64,000 bases of DNA from Corynebacterium kroppenstedtii (GCF_003243515.1 NZ_QFRA01000003.1:1-64000), one strand, 5' to 3'. Positions 44,601 through 53,000 are shown, numbered from the stretch's first letter. Notes: generated by a model from the sequence alone, not told the origin. Program-made: numbers and translations.

Positions 44601-45174
44601 CCACACGTAGCAAAAAGTCGCGGAGCTGACGGGCAAAACCAAGAGTTGTCAGAGCAGGCCGCAACCGCTCTGGCCATATATCCGCCCCTCTTTCGCTGTG
44701 CTCACGGAGCATGTCACGAACCAGAGAGTCATGTTCTGCACCTGTTAATAAGCGCGGAGCAAGCGCTCCCGGTGTATGCGCCGCTTGATGGCGTAATACA
44801 GCAAAAGCAAACGAGTGCACCGACCGGGCGATCGACTCAGAAAACACTCTTTCCGCCACAATATCGTTATTGAACTCTTGTTCGATTGCGCTTAAAAGCC
44901 ACCTATTAGTGCGCGCAGCAGCCTCTTTCGACGCAGTGAGAAATAAGATCGAATCCGGATTTGTGCCGGCCATAATCTCTGCCCGGGCAACATCCCGTAA
45001 AAACGACGAGCGCCCGGAACCAGGTCCGCCTTTTACTACAAACGTCCCTGATGAGGAGCCCGCTGAGTCAATAACGTCCGATGCCGTCCCCCGCCAATGG
45101 AAGTCAGCGTGAGCAGCAGTTTCTTTAGTCGGATGGATGTGGAGCGGACTCCGTGTAGGCGTCGATGTCAACAT
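41647..45174 (-). CDS. adnA: AdnA, partner motor-nuclease subunit of AdnAB
   Basis: 1175 residues. The motor is degenerate: Walker A reads VVKGGPGSGRSSFLRDV with Arg for Lys, and Walker B reads VILIDDSQFFDPLS instead of DExxQ. Other blocks (TLVASEQSESVFRFRGG, SPAHATVGKEWDTVVVAGLQ, LFLVAVTRARRSLLVTA) are kept. The nuclease is intact: ISPSQVERYLECPLEAFLQ, LLGTLTHMAAEAMERG, GKIDRLEVS, YYIIDFKTGNQ and NPQLKTYQTAV. In the mycobacterial complex the AdnA motor is reported as dispensable while its nuclease cuts one strand, which agrees with these residues. It is the first gene of the adnA-adnB pair. Confidence 0.92.
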   Translation of the reverse strand: MLTSTPTRSPLHIHPTKETAAHADFHWRGTASDVIDSAGSSSGTFVVKGGPGSGRSSFLRDVARAEIMAGTNPDSILFLTASKEAAARTNRWLLSAIEQEFNNDIVAERVFSESIARSVHSFAFAVLRHQAAHTPGALAPRLLTGAEHDSLVRDMLREHSERGADIWPERLRPALTTLGFARQLRDFLLRVAEWGCTSKELRQYGQDCSRDEWSAAADFYDEYRATARLMGSNALNASELVRAAVDALDSDEELAESLNFDVILIDDSQFFDPLSSELVERFRSRARLTLVASEQSESVFRFRGGSTTYADKLAKTENTIRLPGTKRLAPPVAELAARVADATRHPESLRWAKEIRHQDAERLSDHSAEFGEANVRVLVSPSAEVAAVVDRVRRAHIVDNVPWKEIAVIVRSKSQAAPMRRGLLAAGVPVADDPTEIVLFEQPMVRAILQAVRCAVGEDLTNDELERLALSPIGGGDPITFRRILRGLRRGFMKVEFDNPVRSAELTAMITTDEEDYGRSVFRAIDALRFILLGGELIDLTENLTAREKDLIMRVRSVIQAGQKSFHDGESVEAILWAVWDAAGLSEALANQSLRGGAVGSMADQHLDAVMSLFDAAGDYVERHPHSTITSFVRFIVEQELPTGARDRRGPVREAVDVSPAHATVGKEWDTVVVAGLQEDVWPSLSETGTIFRQEEFVDFLDRGVEPGRPENRRGRYDDRLAEERRLFLVAVTRARRSLLVTAVGPHVSDDGTVHSDADTRSRFLEEIAGDQVLASSHIEADAESSDSADLRAFQNSGGPHTQSPLSVLPECEFPRILSPDSLIAELRRVVESEDSLSHERYHAARQLARLALAAGDAPSRESVITAANPDHWWGVQGLSTTESLHDPETAYFISPSQVERYLECPLEAFLQSVETAGRDTSATLLGTLTHMAAEAMERGVDEGDVRDVFLVTVPRLLGTLTWKKHDQIDKWTDMFDRLVEKLHLRYAAVTGHADIEQVIESRIGQTSSGDDVYVRGKIDRLEVSDEGKYYIIDFKTGNQVAKDIPDNPQLKTYQTAVAKSIDPQNTPPSSVSSPSSSRMSEECSADNCMAGAELIYPHKNPRKPTVQDPLTNDDVDAWARQLVDLALVMAGPHFAGSSDSQSDQNSRARSLSRVLVGKSALAPSFTPSNIEDAD

Positions 45175-45257
45175 GGTGCTGATTATTGCACATGGTTAGG
45201 ACACGCTAGATCATCTTTCGTTCACGTCACCTAGAAACGCTCGACGCAACCGCTGCC

Positions 45258-46193
45258 CTACGACGTACGCGCCCCAGAACCACAAAGCGCACGGACGACC
45301 TCCACCATGCGTCCCAACCCCACGAGTGAGCCTTCCTTAGCATCGGGATGCAGCGCGTGGATGAACAACCGATAGAGCACCGCGCGGACCATCATTTCGT
45401 CGAAGTCCGGCAGGTGTGACCACCGCGATGCCAAACCGTCGTCGGCATTGCCCCAGGCCATGCCGTCGACGACGGTCAAGGCAACTGGCCATGCATGTGG
45501 ATGGAACACCGGCGGAATCTCGGTCACGACAGCCGGGGAGGAACCATCAAACACCGTCGTCCCCACCATGTCGGAGGACACCACACGGTTAGGCGCCCGC
45601 ACTTCGTCGCGCAATGCCGCCACCGAGGACGCCAACTCCAAGGCTTGAGCAACGGTGGAACTTGCTACGGCAGAAACGTCGAGACCCGGCGCGATCACCT
45701 GCGATGGATCCTCGGAGAACGCCGCCAGATCGGCTGCGGCGAATAGATGCTGCGTCGTCCAGGGGCGTTCATTCAGGTCAATCTGCGGAAGTGGGTTCTC
45801 GCTGAAACGGTCGTTTCCACCCACACCCATAGCCTGGTCAATGGATTCCGACAGCAGAAGCGATGCAGCGGCGATTTCATCAAACCGCGGAGCGGGATGC
45901 CCCTGTACCCACGTGTCCGCGTGCCACCCTCCGAGGATGTAGCGCCCATCAGAGGAGCTCAGTGGGCGGACAACGCCGATACCTGATGGCTTTAATTTGT
46001 GGCGTATCTTCGCTGACCAAATTGCCGTATCGGCATGATGCGCGCGCCGGAGCACAGCGGATTGAACTTTCCACCCGTACCCCCATTCACGGCCTAAGAG
46101 TTCGGGGGTTCCGCGGTCTGCTCGGAAGCCCATCAGGATGGGGTCCGACGGTGGGGCCATGTCATGAATTGGTGTCGGCTCCGCTGAAGTCAT
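45258..46193 (-). CDS. Conserved actinobacterial protein, TIGR02569-like
   Basis: 311 residues, soluble, without signal peptide. The pattern LGREWGYGWKVQSAVLRRAH, AIWSAKIRHKLKP, IGVVRPLSSSDGRYILGGWH, a central Asp/Glu-rich part and PVALTVVDGMAWGNADDGLA with RAVLYRLFIHAL fits TIGR02569 proteins (Rv3205c type). Their fold recalls aminoglycoside phosphotransferase-like kinases, but no activity is known and the catalytic HxD motif is not evident. It lies upstream of adnA on the same strand, 83 bases away. Confidence 0.75.
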   Translation of the reverse strand: MTSAEPTPIHDMAPPSDPILMGFRADRGTPELLGREWGYGWKVQSAVLRRAHHADTAIWSAKIRHKLKPSGIGVVRPLSSSDGRYILGGWHADTWVQGHPAPRFDEIAAASLLLSESIDQAMGVGGNDRFSENPLPQIDLNERPWTTQHLFAAADLAAFSEDPSQVIAPGLDVSAVASSTVAQALELASSVAALRDEVRAPNRVVSSDMVGTTVFDGSSPAVVTEIPPVFHPHAWPVALTVVDGMAWGNADDGLASRWSHLPDFDEMMVRAVLYRLFIHALHPDAKEGSLVGLGRMVEVVRALCGSGARTS

Positions 46194-46214
46194 GGGTTTC
46201 CATCCTTAAACGCA

Positions 46215-47261
46215 CTACGATTTCGACGCTTGCGGGTACGGCCATGCGTTGTATTTACAGACTTTATTGTCCTCGGGGTACACCTGGGCGGATTCTTTAT
46301 CCAGCTTATGCAATGGGTTATTGGCCAACCCCAGTGTCTGCTGCATCATGATAGGCGCTAATCCGCCATCGTCTTCACATGCTTTGTGGTGAGCGTAGCC
46401 AATTCCGTGTCCGACCTCGTGGTTGATCATGTACTCGCGATACGACCCAAGATCACCATTAAAGGCCCCCGAGCCACGAACCCACCGGGCCTCATTGAGA
46501 ACAACACGATTACCCGCGGCAGTAAAACAGCTGGTTTCAATTTTGATGCTATCCCCACAGGCCTGGCGGGCGGTTTCCGGACTGGAAATCTGGATGCGCA
46601 AATCGGGCGTCTGGGTGGGGTCATCGATATCGATGTGCTCAAACGCGATGTTCTTGTCGTGTGTCCAGCTCCGCGGATCAGAAAGAGTGCTATCAATCAT
46701 CGTCGAGACCGCATCGTCCCCACCGTAGCTATTGGTATCAAGCCCATTTTCAGCCTCAATAACAAATTTCACACGTTTAGTTTTGCCCTCGCCGACCTTC
46801 ATCCCAGGCTTACCAATCGCGCGATAGGTCCCCTCACCAGCTTCGGTGTACGGGCCACCCTTGGGCAAATCCTTCTGCAGGCCTTTTTCCATCTCCGGCG
46901 ACGATGGAACCGGATTATCGCCCAGCCCATGCGGGCCATCGCCTTGTGCGCCGTCACCATCACCCTGGCTAAAGGGAGAATCTTGCACTGTCGACGCCCG
47001 AAACGGGTTCCCCACTCCTGTCGTGGCAGCAACAACCAGCCACAAGACAAGTACCGCGACGACGGGGATAACCAGCGCGCCCCAACCCCATCGACGGGCA
47101 AGCGTCACCGGCGTCGATTCCGCAGGGGTGGCGTCCCCCGGCCGAAGTTTCTTCCTCAACGGGGTACGGGTCATCGGCACAGGGCCGTCGGGGTCGATAG
47201 CAGAGTTATTGGCGTGGCCGGCATTGGCACGGTCACGGTTCACGTCGTTGTTGTGGCTCAT
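46215..47261 (-). CDS. Membrane-anchored zincin, DUF3152 family
   Basis: 348 residues. A cytoplasmic N-terminus and one TM (GWGALVIPVVAVLVLWLVVA, about 68-88) precede an extracytoplasmic Gly/Asp-rich linker. The DUF3152 domain follows with YTEAGEGTYRAIGKPG, FVIEAENGLD and ending in MINHEVGHGIGYAHHKA, the HExxHxxGxxH zinc motif of metzincins. Two Cys in the domain may pair. Homologue of Rv3207c. Substrate unknown; a secreted-side protease is likely. Confidence 0.85.
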   Translation of the reverse strand: MSHNNDVNRDRANAGHANNSAIDPDGPVPMTRTPLRKKLRPGDATPAESTPVTLARRWGWGALVIPVVAVLVLWLVVAATTGVGNPFRASTVQDSPFSQGDGDGAQGDGPHGLGDNPVPSSPEMEKGLQKDLPKGGPYTEAGEGTYRAIGKPGMKVGEGKTKRVKFVIEAENGLDTNSYGGDDAVSTMIDSTLSDPRSWTHDKNIAFEHIDIDDPTQTPDLRIQISSPETARQACGDSIKIETSCFTAAGNRVVLNEARWVRGSGAFNGDLGSYREYMINHEVGHGIGYAHHKACEDDGGLAPIMMQQTLGLANNPLHKLDKESAQVYPEDNKVCKYNAWPYPQASKS

Positions 47262-47380
47262 TCGATAATGACTCTTCGGTGATACCTCGTGGGGAAAGGC
47301 GAAGGCGGGGGCGATATTAAAGCACGAATACTAAACGGGCGAATACTACAACACGATTGCTACAACAGCTGGCGCGTGAT

Positions 47381-47611
47381 TTACGCGAAGCCGACAGGGC
47401 GAGCCGACTCAGAGCCAATTTCCACGTAGGCAATGGCAGCACGGCGAATCAAATGGGTGTGCCCTTTGGCATCGTCGATGCTCAACACAGCACTGGTATC
47501 CGTCGGCTTGGACAAAGCGTCGTTAATTGTGGTGGTGATTTCTTCTTTCTGCCCCTTGGCATTAATGACCAGCTCACGGGGGTTATCTGTAAAACCAATC
47601 TTGATTTCCAT
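47381..47611 (-). CDS. DUF3107 small protein
   Basis: 76 residues from MEIKIGFTDN. Family blocks are PRELVINAKGQKEEITTTIN, LSIDDAKGHTHLIRRAAIAY and VEIGSESARPVGF. This is the Rv3208A (TB9.4) type of small conserved actinobacterial protein, function unknown. It is divergent from the helicase gene at 47748. Confidence 0.88.
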   Translation of the reverse strand: MEIKIGFTDNPRELVINAKGQKEEITTTINDALSKPTDTSAVLSIDDAKGHTHLIRRAAIAYVEIGSESARPVGFA

Positions 47612-47747
47612 CATCAATCCTTATCATCAACGTCGGGTTGTCTCTATGCCGCCTATGGCCTCACCATGACGGCTATTTTCGGCAGATGCGAACACGCCTC
47701 ACCAGCCCAGCACCGGCCATTGTAGGCACCACGATAGGATAACCACC

Positions 47748-49397
47748 ATGACGGACAAGCGGCGTTCGCAGCAAACACGTACATCATCGCGACGGCGGAG
47801 AGCTGTCCGGCGTTCATCACGCTCGGCAGCGCCTCAGGCGACATCGCCTAATCAGGGGACGAACACTACCACTCCCGAGGCCACCTTCGCTCCCGAAGAC
47901 GCGACTGCCTCCACAAACGCACCCGCCAACGATCATGCGACCGCTTCCGACAGGGCGTCACAGCCCGCCGACTCCGCGCAATCCGAAACCCCGACGTTTG
48001 AGGAGCTCGGCGTCGCAGCAGAAATCGTCGACGCGCTGGCCGAAAACGGTATCACGCACACATTCGCCATCCAGGAGCTCACCCTACCGCTGGCTCTCGA
48101 CGGTAAAGACCTCATCGGCCAAGCCCGAACGGGCATGGGGAAAACGCTGGCATACGGGGTGCCGCTCCTTGACCGCATTTTTGACGACGCTGCTATCCCC
48201 GAGCTCGACGGAACGCCCAGGGCGCTAGTCGTCGCCCCCACCCGCGAGCTGGCCTACCAGGTCTCCGATGACCTCACCTTGGCCGCGAAACACCTGGCCA
48301 ATTTCAACGATGAGCATCGTTCGCTACGCGTGACGACGATTTGCGGCGGCCATCCCTTCGAGAAACAGATCGCTCAGCTCCGCGAGGGAACCGACTGCAT
48401 CGTCGGCACGCCCGGCCGGCTGCTGGACTTGTGCAAGAACCGTGAGCTCGACCTCTCCCACGTCGCCGTCCTGGTGCTCGACGAAGCCGACGAAATGCTG
48501 GACCTCGGGTTCCTCCCCGATATCAAGAAAATCCTCCAGCAGGTGCCTGAGAAGCGCCAAACGATGCTGTTCTCGGCGACGATGCCGGCGCCGATTATGG
48601 CGTTGGCCAGGATGTTTATGAACAAACCCGTTCATATCCACGCTGAGGGTACCGATGATTCGACGACGCACGCCACCACAAAACAAGTGGCGTTCAAGAA
48701 TCACAAGCTCAACAAGCTCGCCACTTTGTCCGCCATTTTGCAAGCGCACAATCGCGGCCGGACCATCATTTTCACGCGCACTAAGCGCTCCGCCGCCGAT
48801 GTGGCCGACGACCTCGCCCAGCGCGGTTTCCTCGTCGGCGCGGTCCATGGAGATATGGCGCAACCCGCGCGGGAAAAGTCCCTAGAAGCGTTCCGCAGCA
48901 AGAAGATCGAAGTTCTCGTCGCGACGGATGTTGCCGCCCGTGGTATCGACGTGGACGACGTCACCCACGTCATTAACTATCAAGTACCGGACGACGCCAT
49001 GACCTACGTGCACCGCATCGGCAGAACCAGCCGCGCCGGACGCACCGGCACCGCGGTGACCCTCGTCGGATGGGATGAGGTCACCAAGTGGAAAGTCATC
49101 GACGACGAACTCGACCTCAACATCGGCGAACTCGATGAGTGGTTTTCGACGTCACCTGAGTTGCGTGAGGCGCTAAATATCCCCGATGACGTGGACGAAC
49201 GTGTCGGAGAATCCCGCCCGGTCTATGGTGGCGCCAAGGTGCTCAGCCCGCAGAGGAAGAGCGCGAAGAGAGCCTCGCGCCCGCGTCGTGATGACCGGCG
49301 TCAAGGCGATCCCCACCGACGGTCGGAGTCGCGGGCGCGTCGTTCACGGTCCGGATCGCGTTCGCATTCCCGCTCGCGGTCCCAGCGTCGTAAGTAA
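47748..49397 (+). CDS. DEAD-box RNA helicase
   Basis: 549 residues. After an Ala/Thr/Arg-rich leader (1-75) come TFEELGVAAEIVDALAENGI, Walker A ARTGMGKTLAYG, PTRELAYQ, GTPGRLLDL, the DEAD box in VLVLDEADEMLDLGF, SAT, ATDVAARGIDVDD and HRIGRTSRAGR. The C-terminal 60 residues are Arg/Ser-rich (RRSESRARRSRSGSRSHSRS), an RNA-binding type tail. It corresponds to the RhlE-like Rv3211. It probably remodels RNA structure in ribosome assembly or mRNA decay. Confidence 0.93.
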   Translation: MTDKRRSQQTRTSSRRRRAVRRSSRSAAPQATSPNQGTNTTTPEATFAPEDATASTNAPANDHATASDRASQPADSAQSETPTFEELGVAAEIVDALAENGITHTFAIQELTLPLALDGKDLIGQARTGMGKTLAYGVPLLDRIFDDAAIPELDGTPRALVVAPTRELAYQVSDDLTLAAKHLANFNDEHRSLRVTTICGGHPFEKQIAQLREGTDCIVGTPGRLLDLCKNRELDLSHVAVLVLDEADEMLDLGFLPDIKKILQQVPEKRQTMLFSATMPAPIMALARMFMNKPVHIHAEGTDDSTTHATTKQVAFKNHKLNKLATLSAILQAHNRGRTIIFTRTKRSAADVADDLAQRGFLVGAVHGDMAQPAREKSLEAFRSKKIEVLVATDVAARGIDVDDVTHVINYQVPDDAMTYVHRIGRTSRAGRTGTAVTLVGWDEVTKWKVIDDELDLNIGELDEWFSTSPELREALNIPDDVDERVGESRPVYGGAKVLSPQRKSAKRASRPRRDDRRQGDPHRRSESRARRSRSGSRSHSRSRSQRRK

Positions 49398-49481
49398 CGA
49401 TCCCGGCGTCGGATCCCAACGTCGTAAGCAACAGTGAAGCCCAATGAGGGCGGCGCTGACAACACACGTAAGGTCACAGTG

Positions 49482-50816
49482 ATGAAGAGATTCAGGCCCC
49501 GGGTTCCTGCGGAACGTTCCACGCGCACTGACCGGATTGCAGTAGCTGTTATCGCGCTCATTGTGGTCGTGTGGATTTTCGGCGTGTGGGTGACATCTGA
49601 GGCGCGCCATTCTCACCTTTCCACCGCAGATGGCACGCCTCAGGCTGAAGATCAGCTCACGAGTGTGCCCGCTCACCTGCAGCAAACGTGGACTCACGAG
49701 ATTTCCGGCCCTGCCCCCGAAGGCCCTGTTGTCAGTGGCCCGACGGTTCTGGCGACGGGGGAGAAAAAAGTGGAAGGCCTGGACCCCGCCACAGGGGAGG
49801 CCCGGTGGTCATACACCCGTAACCAGGACCTGTGCGGAGTAACGGCGTCATTTTCCCAATTCATTCCCGTCTTCAAAGGCCCTGCGGGCTGCGGTGAAGT
49901 CAGCTCTCTCGACGACGCGACCGGCGAATACTCGCACAGCCGCGAGTCGGCCAACTCGAGCCCCGTGTCGATGGTCCGCTCCAACGACAACGTCGGCGTC
50001 GTCACACCTACCCGGATGGAATTGTGGCGTAATGATCTTGTGCGCACGGTTGAATTCGGCGATGTCGAAGACCACGCCGAACCTGACATGCAGCCCTTTC
50101 CCCACTGCACAATTCGTTCCGCGTTGACCCGGTCCGATTTGCTCGCCGTCGTCGAAAATTGCCCCGACGACAAAGACAGCGAGGGCCATGCCATGCTTCG
50201 GCTCATGAAAGCTGTGCCGGACGATTCTCGCAAGCCAGAAATGATTAAGTCGTACAACTTGGGTGCCGACACCGCGCAAATCGTTGCCATCAGCGACAAC
50301 AAGGTTGCCGTGTATGTGGCTGCGAGTGAACCCCGGATTGACGTCGTGGATAAGAAAGGCCACGTCACGTCATCGCAGCGAGTGAAACCGTCACCTCTTA
50401 TCGACGCCCATACGCGCGCCAATGCGGACGCGGCTGAGAAGGGTGAACCTCAGAATACGTTCGAGCCTGCCATTAACGATGGCCCGCACAACATGTTCTG
50501 GTGGGATGGGGAACGGCTCTACGCTTTCGATCCCGAGAACCTTTCCGTGCAGTTCGTTGTGGCCGATGCGCTGGGGACCGGGGATGTCGTCGGCGATAAT
50601 CACCTTCTCGTGCCTGTTAAGGGAGGCATTAGCGTCGTCGATACTAAGAAAGGCGAGGCGGGTAAAACTATCCCCGTCGAGAGAGCTTCCCGCGGTGATG
50701 CCGTGTCTACCGGTGGGGATGATTCCACAGCCATTGCCGACGCCGTGAGCTTGCGCGTTGCGGGCAAAACCATTGTGGAACGGCAGGGAAATAACCTGGT
50801 GGGATATCGCTCCTAG
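49482..50816 (+). CDS. Membrane-anchored beta-propeller-like protein (Rv3212-like)
   Basis: 444 residues from ATG 49482 (AAGG upstream); an in-frame start at 49434 is less likely. One N-terminal TM (IAVAVIALIVVVWIFGVWVT) anchors an extracytoplasmic domain with repeated strand pairs of PQQ/propeller type: GPTVLATGEKKVEGLDPATG, EARWSYTRN, MFWWDGERLYAFDPENLS and HLLVPVKGGISVVDTKKGE. Two or more Cys probably form disulfides. Rv3212 has the same place next to the helicase. Function unknown. Confidence 0.8.
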   Translation: MKRFRPRVPAERSTRTDRIAVAVIALIVVVWIFGVWVTSEARHSHLSTADGTPQAEDQLTSVPAHLQQTWTHEISGPAPEGPVVSGPTVLATGEKKVEGLDPATGEARWSYTRNQDLCGVTASFSQFIPVFKGPAGCGEVSSLDDATGEYSHSRESANSSPVSMVRSNDNVGVVTPTRMELWRNDLVRTVEFGDVEDHAEPDMQPFPHCTIRSALTRSDLLAVVENCPDDKDSEGHAMLRLMKAVPDDSRKPEMIKSYNLGADTAQIVAISDNKVAVYVAASEPRIDVVDKKGHVTSSQRVKPSPLIDAHTRANADAAEKGEPQNTFEPAINDGPHNMFWWDGERLYAFDPENLSVQFVVADALGTGDVVGDNHLLVPVKGGISVVDTKKGEAGKTIPVERASRGDAVSTGGDDSTAIADAVSLRVAGKTIVERQGNNLVGYRS

Positions 50817-50844
50817 GGCGCGGGTTAATGCAGACTGGTGCGGG

Positions 50845-51393
50845 CTAGTGGCCGTACCGTGATGCCGCCCAGGACACCGCGGCGGGGTTAAAGATCAGTC
50901 CGAGGCCGACCAAGGACACAAGAAGCGTTGGAATGCCCAGGTCCGGCCGGGATGAGGAGAACATGTACCAGGCCACCGGCAGCAGAAGCATATTCAGCAT
51001 TGCCACCGGAGCGCGTCCCCACCGTTTACCACGCGTCAATGCCCATCCGGCTGCGGCAACAGCGCCGAAGATGATGACAAACCATAATGCCGTTCCGTAG
51101 CCACTTCCCCAGCTGGCCACCACTCCCTCAACCTTCGCGTCACCATCGCCGCGTCCCCGGGCCGTCTGAATGACCATTACGATCGCAACAATCAGTCCCA
51201 CAGCGCCTTCAATCAGGCCGACGTAGCCCGCCCACTTTACGGTCGACGGGAGCGTTAATTCTGCCTCTCGGGCATTGTTCTGATGGTCGTGCGCTGCCTG
51301 TACATCCTCGCGGGGCTGTTCTGGCGACAGCCGCTGATCAGACTTCCGCTGCACACCACGATTGACCGAACGCTTCTTACGGGAACTAGACAC
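50845..51393 (-). CDS. Small four-TM membrane protein
   Basis: About 182 residues from GTG 51393 (the frame reaches 51453). A basic, Gln-rich cytoplasmic N-terminus is followed by four hydrophobic segments: WAGYVGLIEGAVGLIVAIVM, ALWFVIIFGAVAAAGWAL, APVAMLNMLLLPVAWYMF and IPTLLVSLVGLGLIFNP. This fits an actinobacterial integral membrane family of the Rv3217c kind. No catalytic residues seen. Confidence 0.75.
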   Translation of the reverse strand: MSSSRKKRSVNRGVQRKSDQRLSPEQPREDVQAAHDHQNNAREAELTLPSTVKWAGYVGLIEGAVGLIVAIVMVIQTARGRGDGDAKVEGVVASWGSGYGTALWFVIIFGAVAAAGWALTRGKRWGRAPVAMLNMLLLPVAWYMFSSSRPDLGIPTLLVSLVGLGLIFNPAAVSWAASRYGH

Positions 51394-51975
51394 ACGCTCA
51401 CTGTAGCAACCCCGGCACCGACCACGCCCCACGCGCGGGTCCGTCGTCGGCAATGAAACCGTAACCAGGCTGATTGCCGTACTGCAACCACATCAGGCGC
51501 AACATCGGGCTGAAAGATGGGCATATACGGCCCCGCCACCCCCATAGCTACCCTGTGTTTACCTTGAATTTCCGTGATATTCACCTGAATATCCAGCGCT
51601 TTTAAGGTGACACTCTGTCGCTTTTTAGGCTTAAGGAAGCTATCGCAAACAATCCAAATAATGGTAGAGGTTGACGGCTGGCTGTCAAAAACAGTTCCTG
51701 TGACGTTGGACATATTTTACCCCCGAACCCTAGAAATGCTGGCCCAGCCGTGCCATAGTTTCCAAGTACGCCCATCAGCGAGACAAACGTTTCTGCTGAC
51801 GAGGGTGCTGTTTCGAGGACTAGTTTCCGGATTTCCCCGGTCACCCTCACCTAATCCACTTTCGACGCCATGGCCATGGCTGCTTTTGGCGTGCCTGCCG
51901 GCCGGAGCATCGGTCGAGTTAGCGATAACCCGGACACAGCACCCGCCCCCCACCGCACGTAACAAGGAGAATTTC
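51394..51975. promoter_or_regulatory. Long region upstream of whiB1
   Basis: About 580 bases between the divergent membrane-protein start and whiB1, with no convincing gene. It contains a small palindrome CTGT-CAAAA-ACAG (51682-51694) directly followed by TGTGACGTTGGACA, whose first half TGTGA matches a CRP/GlxR half-site, and then CATATTTTAC, a possible -10. Mycobacterial whiB1 is controlled by CRP, so a GlxR link is plausible but only half the site is present. Confidence 0.4.
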
Positions 51976-52236
51976 ATGGATTGGCGCCACAAAGCCGTTT
52001 GTCGTGACGAAGACCCCGAACTGTTCTTCCCCGTCGGAAACTCCGGCCCCGCACTGGCACAGATCGCCCGTGCAAAAGTTGTCTGCAACCGCTGCCCAGT
52101 GACCTCGCAGTGCCTCGCCTGGGCCATCGAGACCGGCCAGGACGCCGGTGTCTGGGGCGGCATGAGCGAAGACGAACGACGCACTCTGAAGCGCCGCAGC
52201 AACCGCAACAATTCGCGTCGTCGCGCTACGGTCTAA
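51976..52236 (+). CDS. whiB1: Iron-sulfur transcription factor WhiB1
   Basis: 86 residues with the four [4Fe-4S] Cys: C9 (RHKAVCRDEDPELFFP), C37 and C40 (VVCNRCPV) and C46 (SQCLAW). The turn GVWGGMSEDER is followed by a basic C-terminus (LKRRSNRNNSRRR) for DNA and SigA binding. AAGGAG lies 6 bases before the ATG. WhiB1 is an essential NO-sensitive regulator in mycobacteria, located next to rshA-sigH as here. Confidence 0.95.
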   Translation: MDWRHKAVCRDEDPELFFPVGNSGPALAQIARAKVVCNRCPVTSQCLAWAIETGQDAGVWGGMSEDERRTLKRRSNRNNSRRRATV

Positions 52237-52459
52237 GGCTCGTTAGCTCACTGACGACGGCACAGCGCGCGTGAGCTCATCAGGCGATCCGTGGTACATA
52301 ACTGAAACCCGGGATCAGACCGCGTTAGCTATCACAATGACCATTCGATAAAATCACCTTCCTATGGCGTCGTGACCGCCCGCGCGTGGCCCGGCCCTAT
52401 AAAAAGACTGGACGTGCACTGCACGTCCACTGCCCCCAATCAAGTAAAGGAGAGCCGCG

Positions 52460-52534
52460 ATGAGCAAACGTGGACGCAAGCGCAAGGACCGCCGCAAGAA
52501 GAAGGCTAACCACGGCAAGCGGCCCAGCGCGTAA
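52460..52534 (+). CDS. 50S ribosomal protein bL37 (24 residues)
   Basis: The tiny frame MSKRGRKRKDRRKKKANHGK ending RPSA is almost entirely basic and closely resembles the 24-residue actinobacterial large-subunit protein bL37 (mycobacterial form begins MAKRGRKKRDRK and ends ANHGKRP). A strong ribosome site AAAGGAGA lies 7 bases upstream of the ATG. A perfect terminator hairpin follows at 52592. Its place downstream of whiB1 agrees with related genomes. Confidence 0.88.
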   Translation: MSKRGRKRKDRRKKKANHGKRPSA

Positions 52535-52591
52535 AACACCTCGCGTGAAACATCTGGTGCAGCTGCCGAATAGCTGACACAATTCATAGCA

Positions 52592-52625
52592 AAAAGGGTG
52601 AACCCATCATGAGGTTCACCCTTTT
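52592..52625. terminator. Rho-independent terminator between bL37 and rshA
   Basis: AAAAGGGTGAACC (52592-52604) pairs perfectly with GGTTCACCCTTTT (52613-52625) around an 8-base loop. The A/T ends give U-tracts on both strands, so it can serve both the bL37 transcript and the convergent sigH-rshA transcript. Confidence 0.9.
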
Positions 52626-52679
52626 CTCGTCTATAAATATCGTCGACACTCCCCGTGACGGACGAGCAGCACAACCCGC

Positions 52680-53000
52680 TCACTCGAAGCGAATTTGCTC
52701 CGTGATCGCCACGTGAATCCGGGCACGCAACTCGCGCGACGCAGGCTCTGAACAACTACGACGGAGGAGGCTCCGAACGGTTTGCTCAATCCCGTAGGCC
52801 TCAAAATATTCCGGGCAGCTATTCACTCTCTCCATTAACGCCTGACGGCGCTCCGGATTACACGGTTCGTCCAGAAGATCATTCAACTCGTCGATAATGT
52901 CGTGACAACAACTATCGAGTGCATACCCACCGGCAGATGCTGAGGAGTCTGACGCGCCAGGCTCCTCATCCTTGGGTTCATTCCCGCAGTGATGAGTCAT
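52680..53000 (-). CDS. rshA: Anti-sigma factor RshA, zinc motif incomplete
   Basis: 106 residues from ATG 53000 (AAAGGA about 9 bases upstream). RshA/RsrA holds SigH inactive until oxidation. Aligned by eye with mycobacterial RshA, CHDIIDELNDLLDEPC matches its first two Cys and LLRRSC its last. The ZAS motif H-x3-C-x2-C, however, reads RVNSCPEYF: the His is Arg and the second motif Cys is Tyr; only the middle Cys remains. The N-terminus has further His and Cys (THHCGN, DSCCHD) that might stand in. It lies 56 bases after sigH. Confidence 0.87.
   Translation of the reverse strand: MTHHCGNEPKDEEPGASDSSASAGGYALDSCCHDIIDELNDLLDEPCNPERRQALMERVNSCPEYFEAYGIEQTVRSLLRRSCSEPASRELRARIHVAITEQIRFE

Noticed and set aside
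51602..51850. 82-codon minus-strand frame upstream of whiB1
   Set aside because: No ribosome site, no family blocks and it lies in the probable control region.
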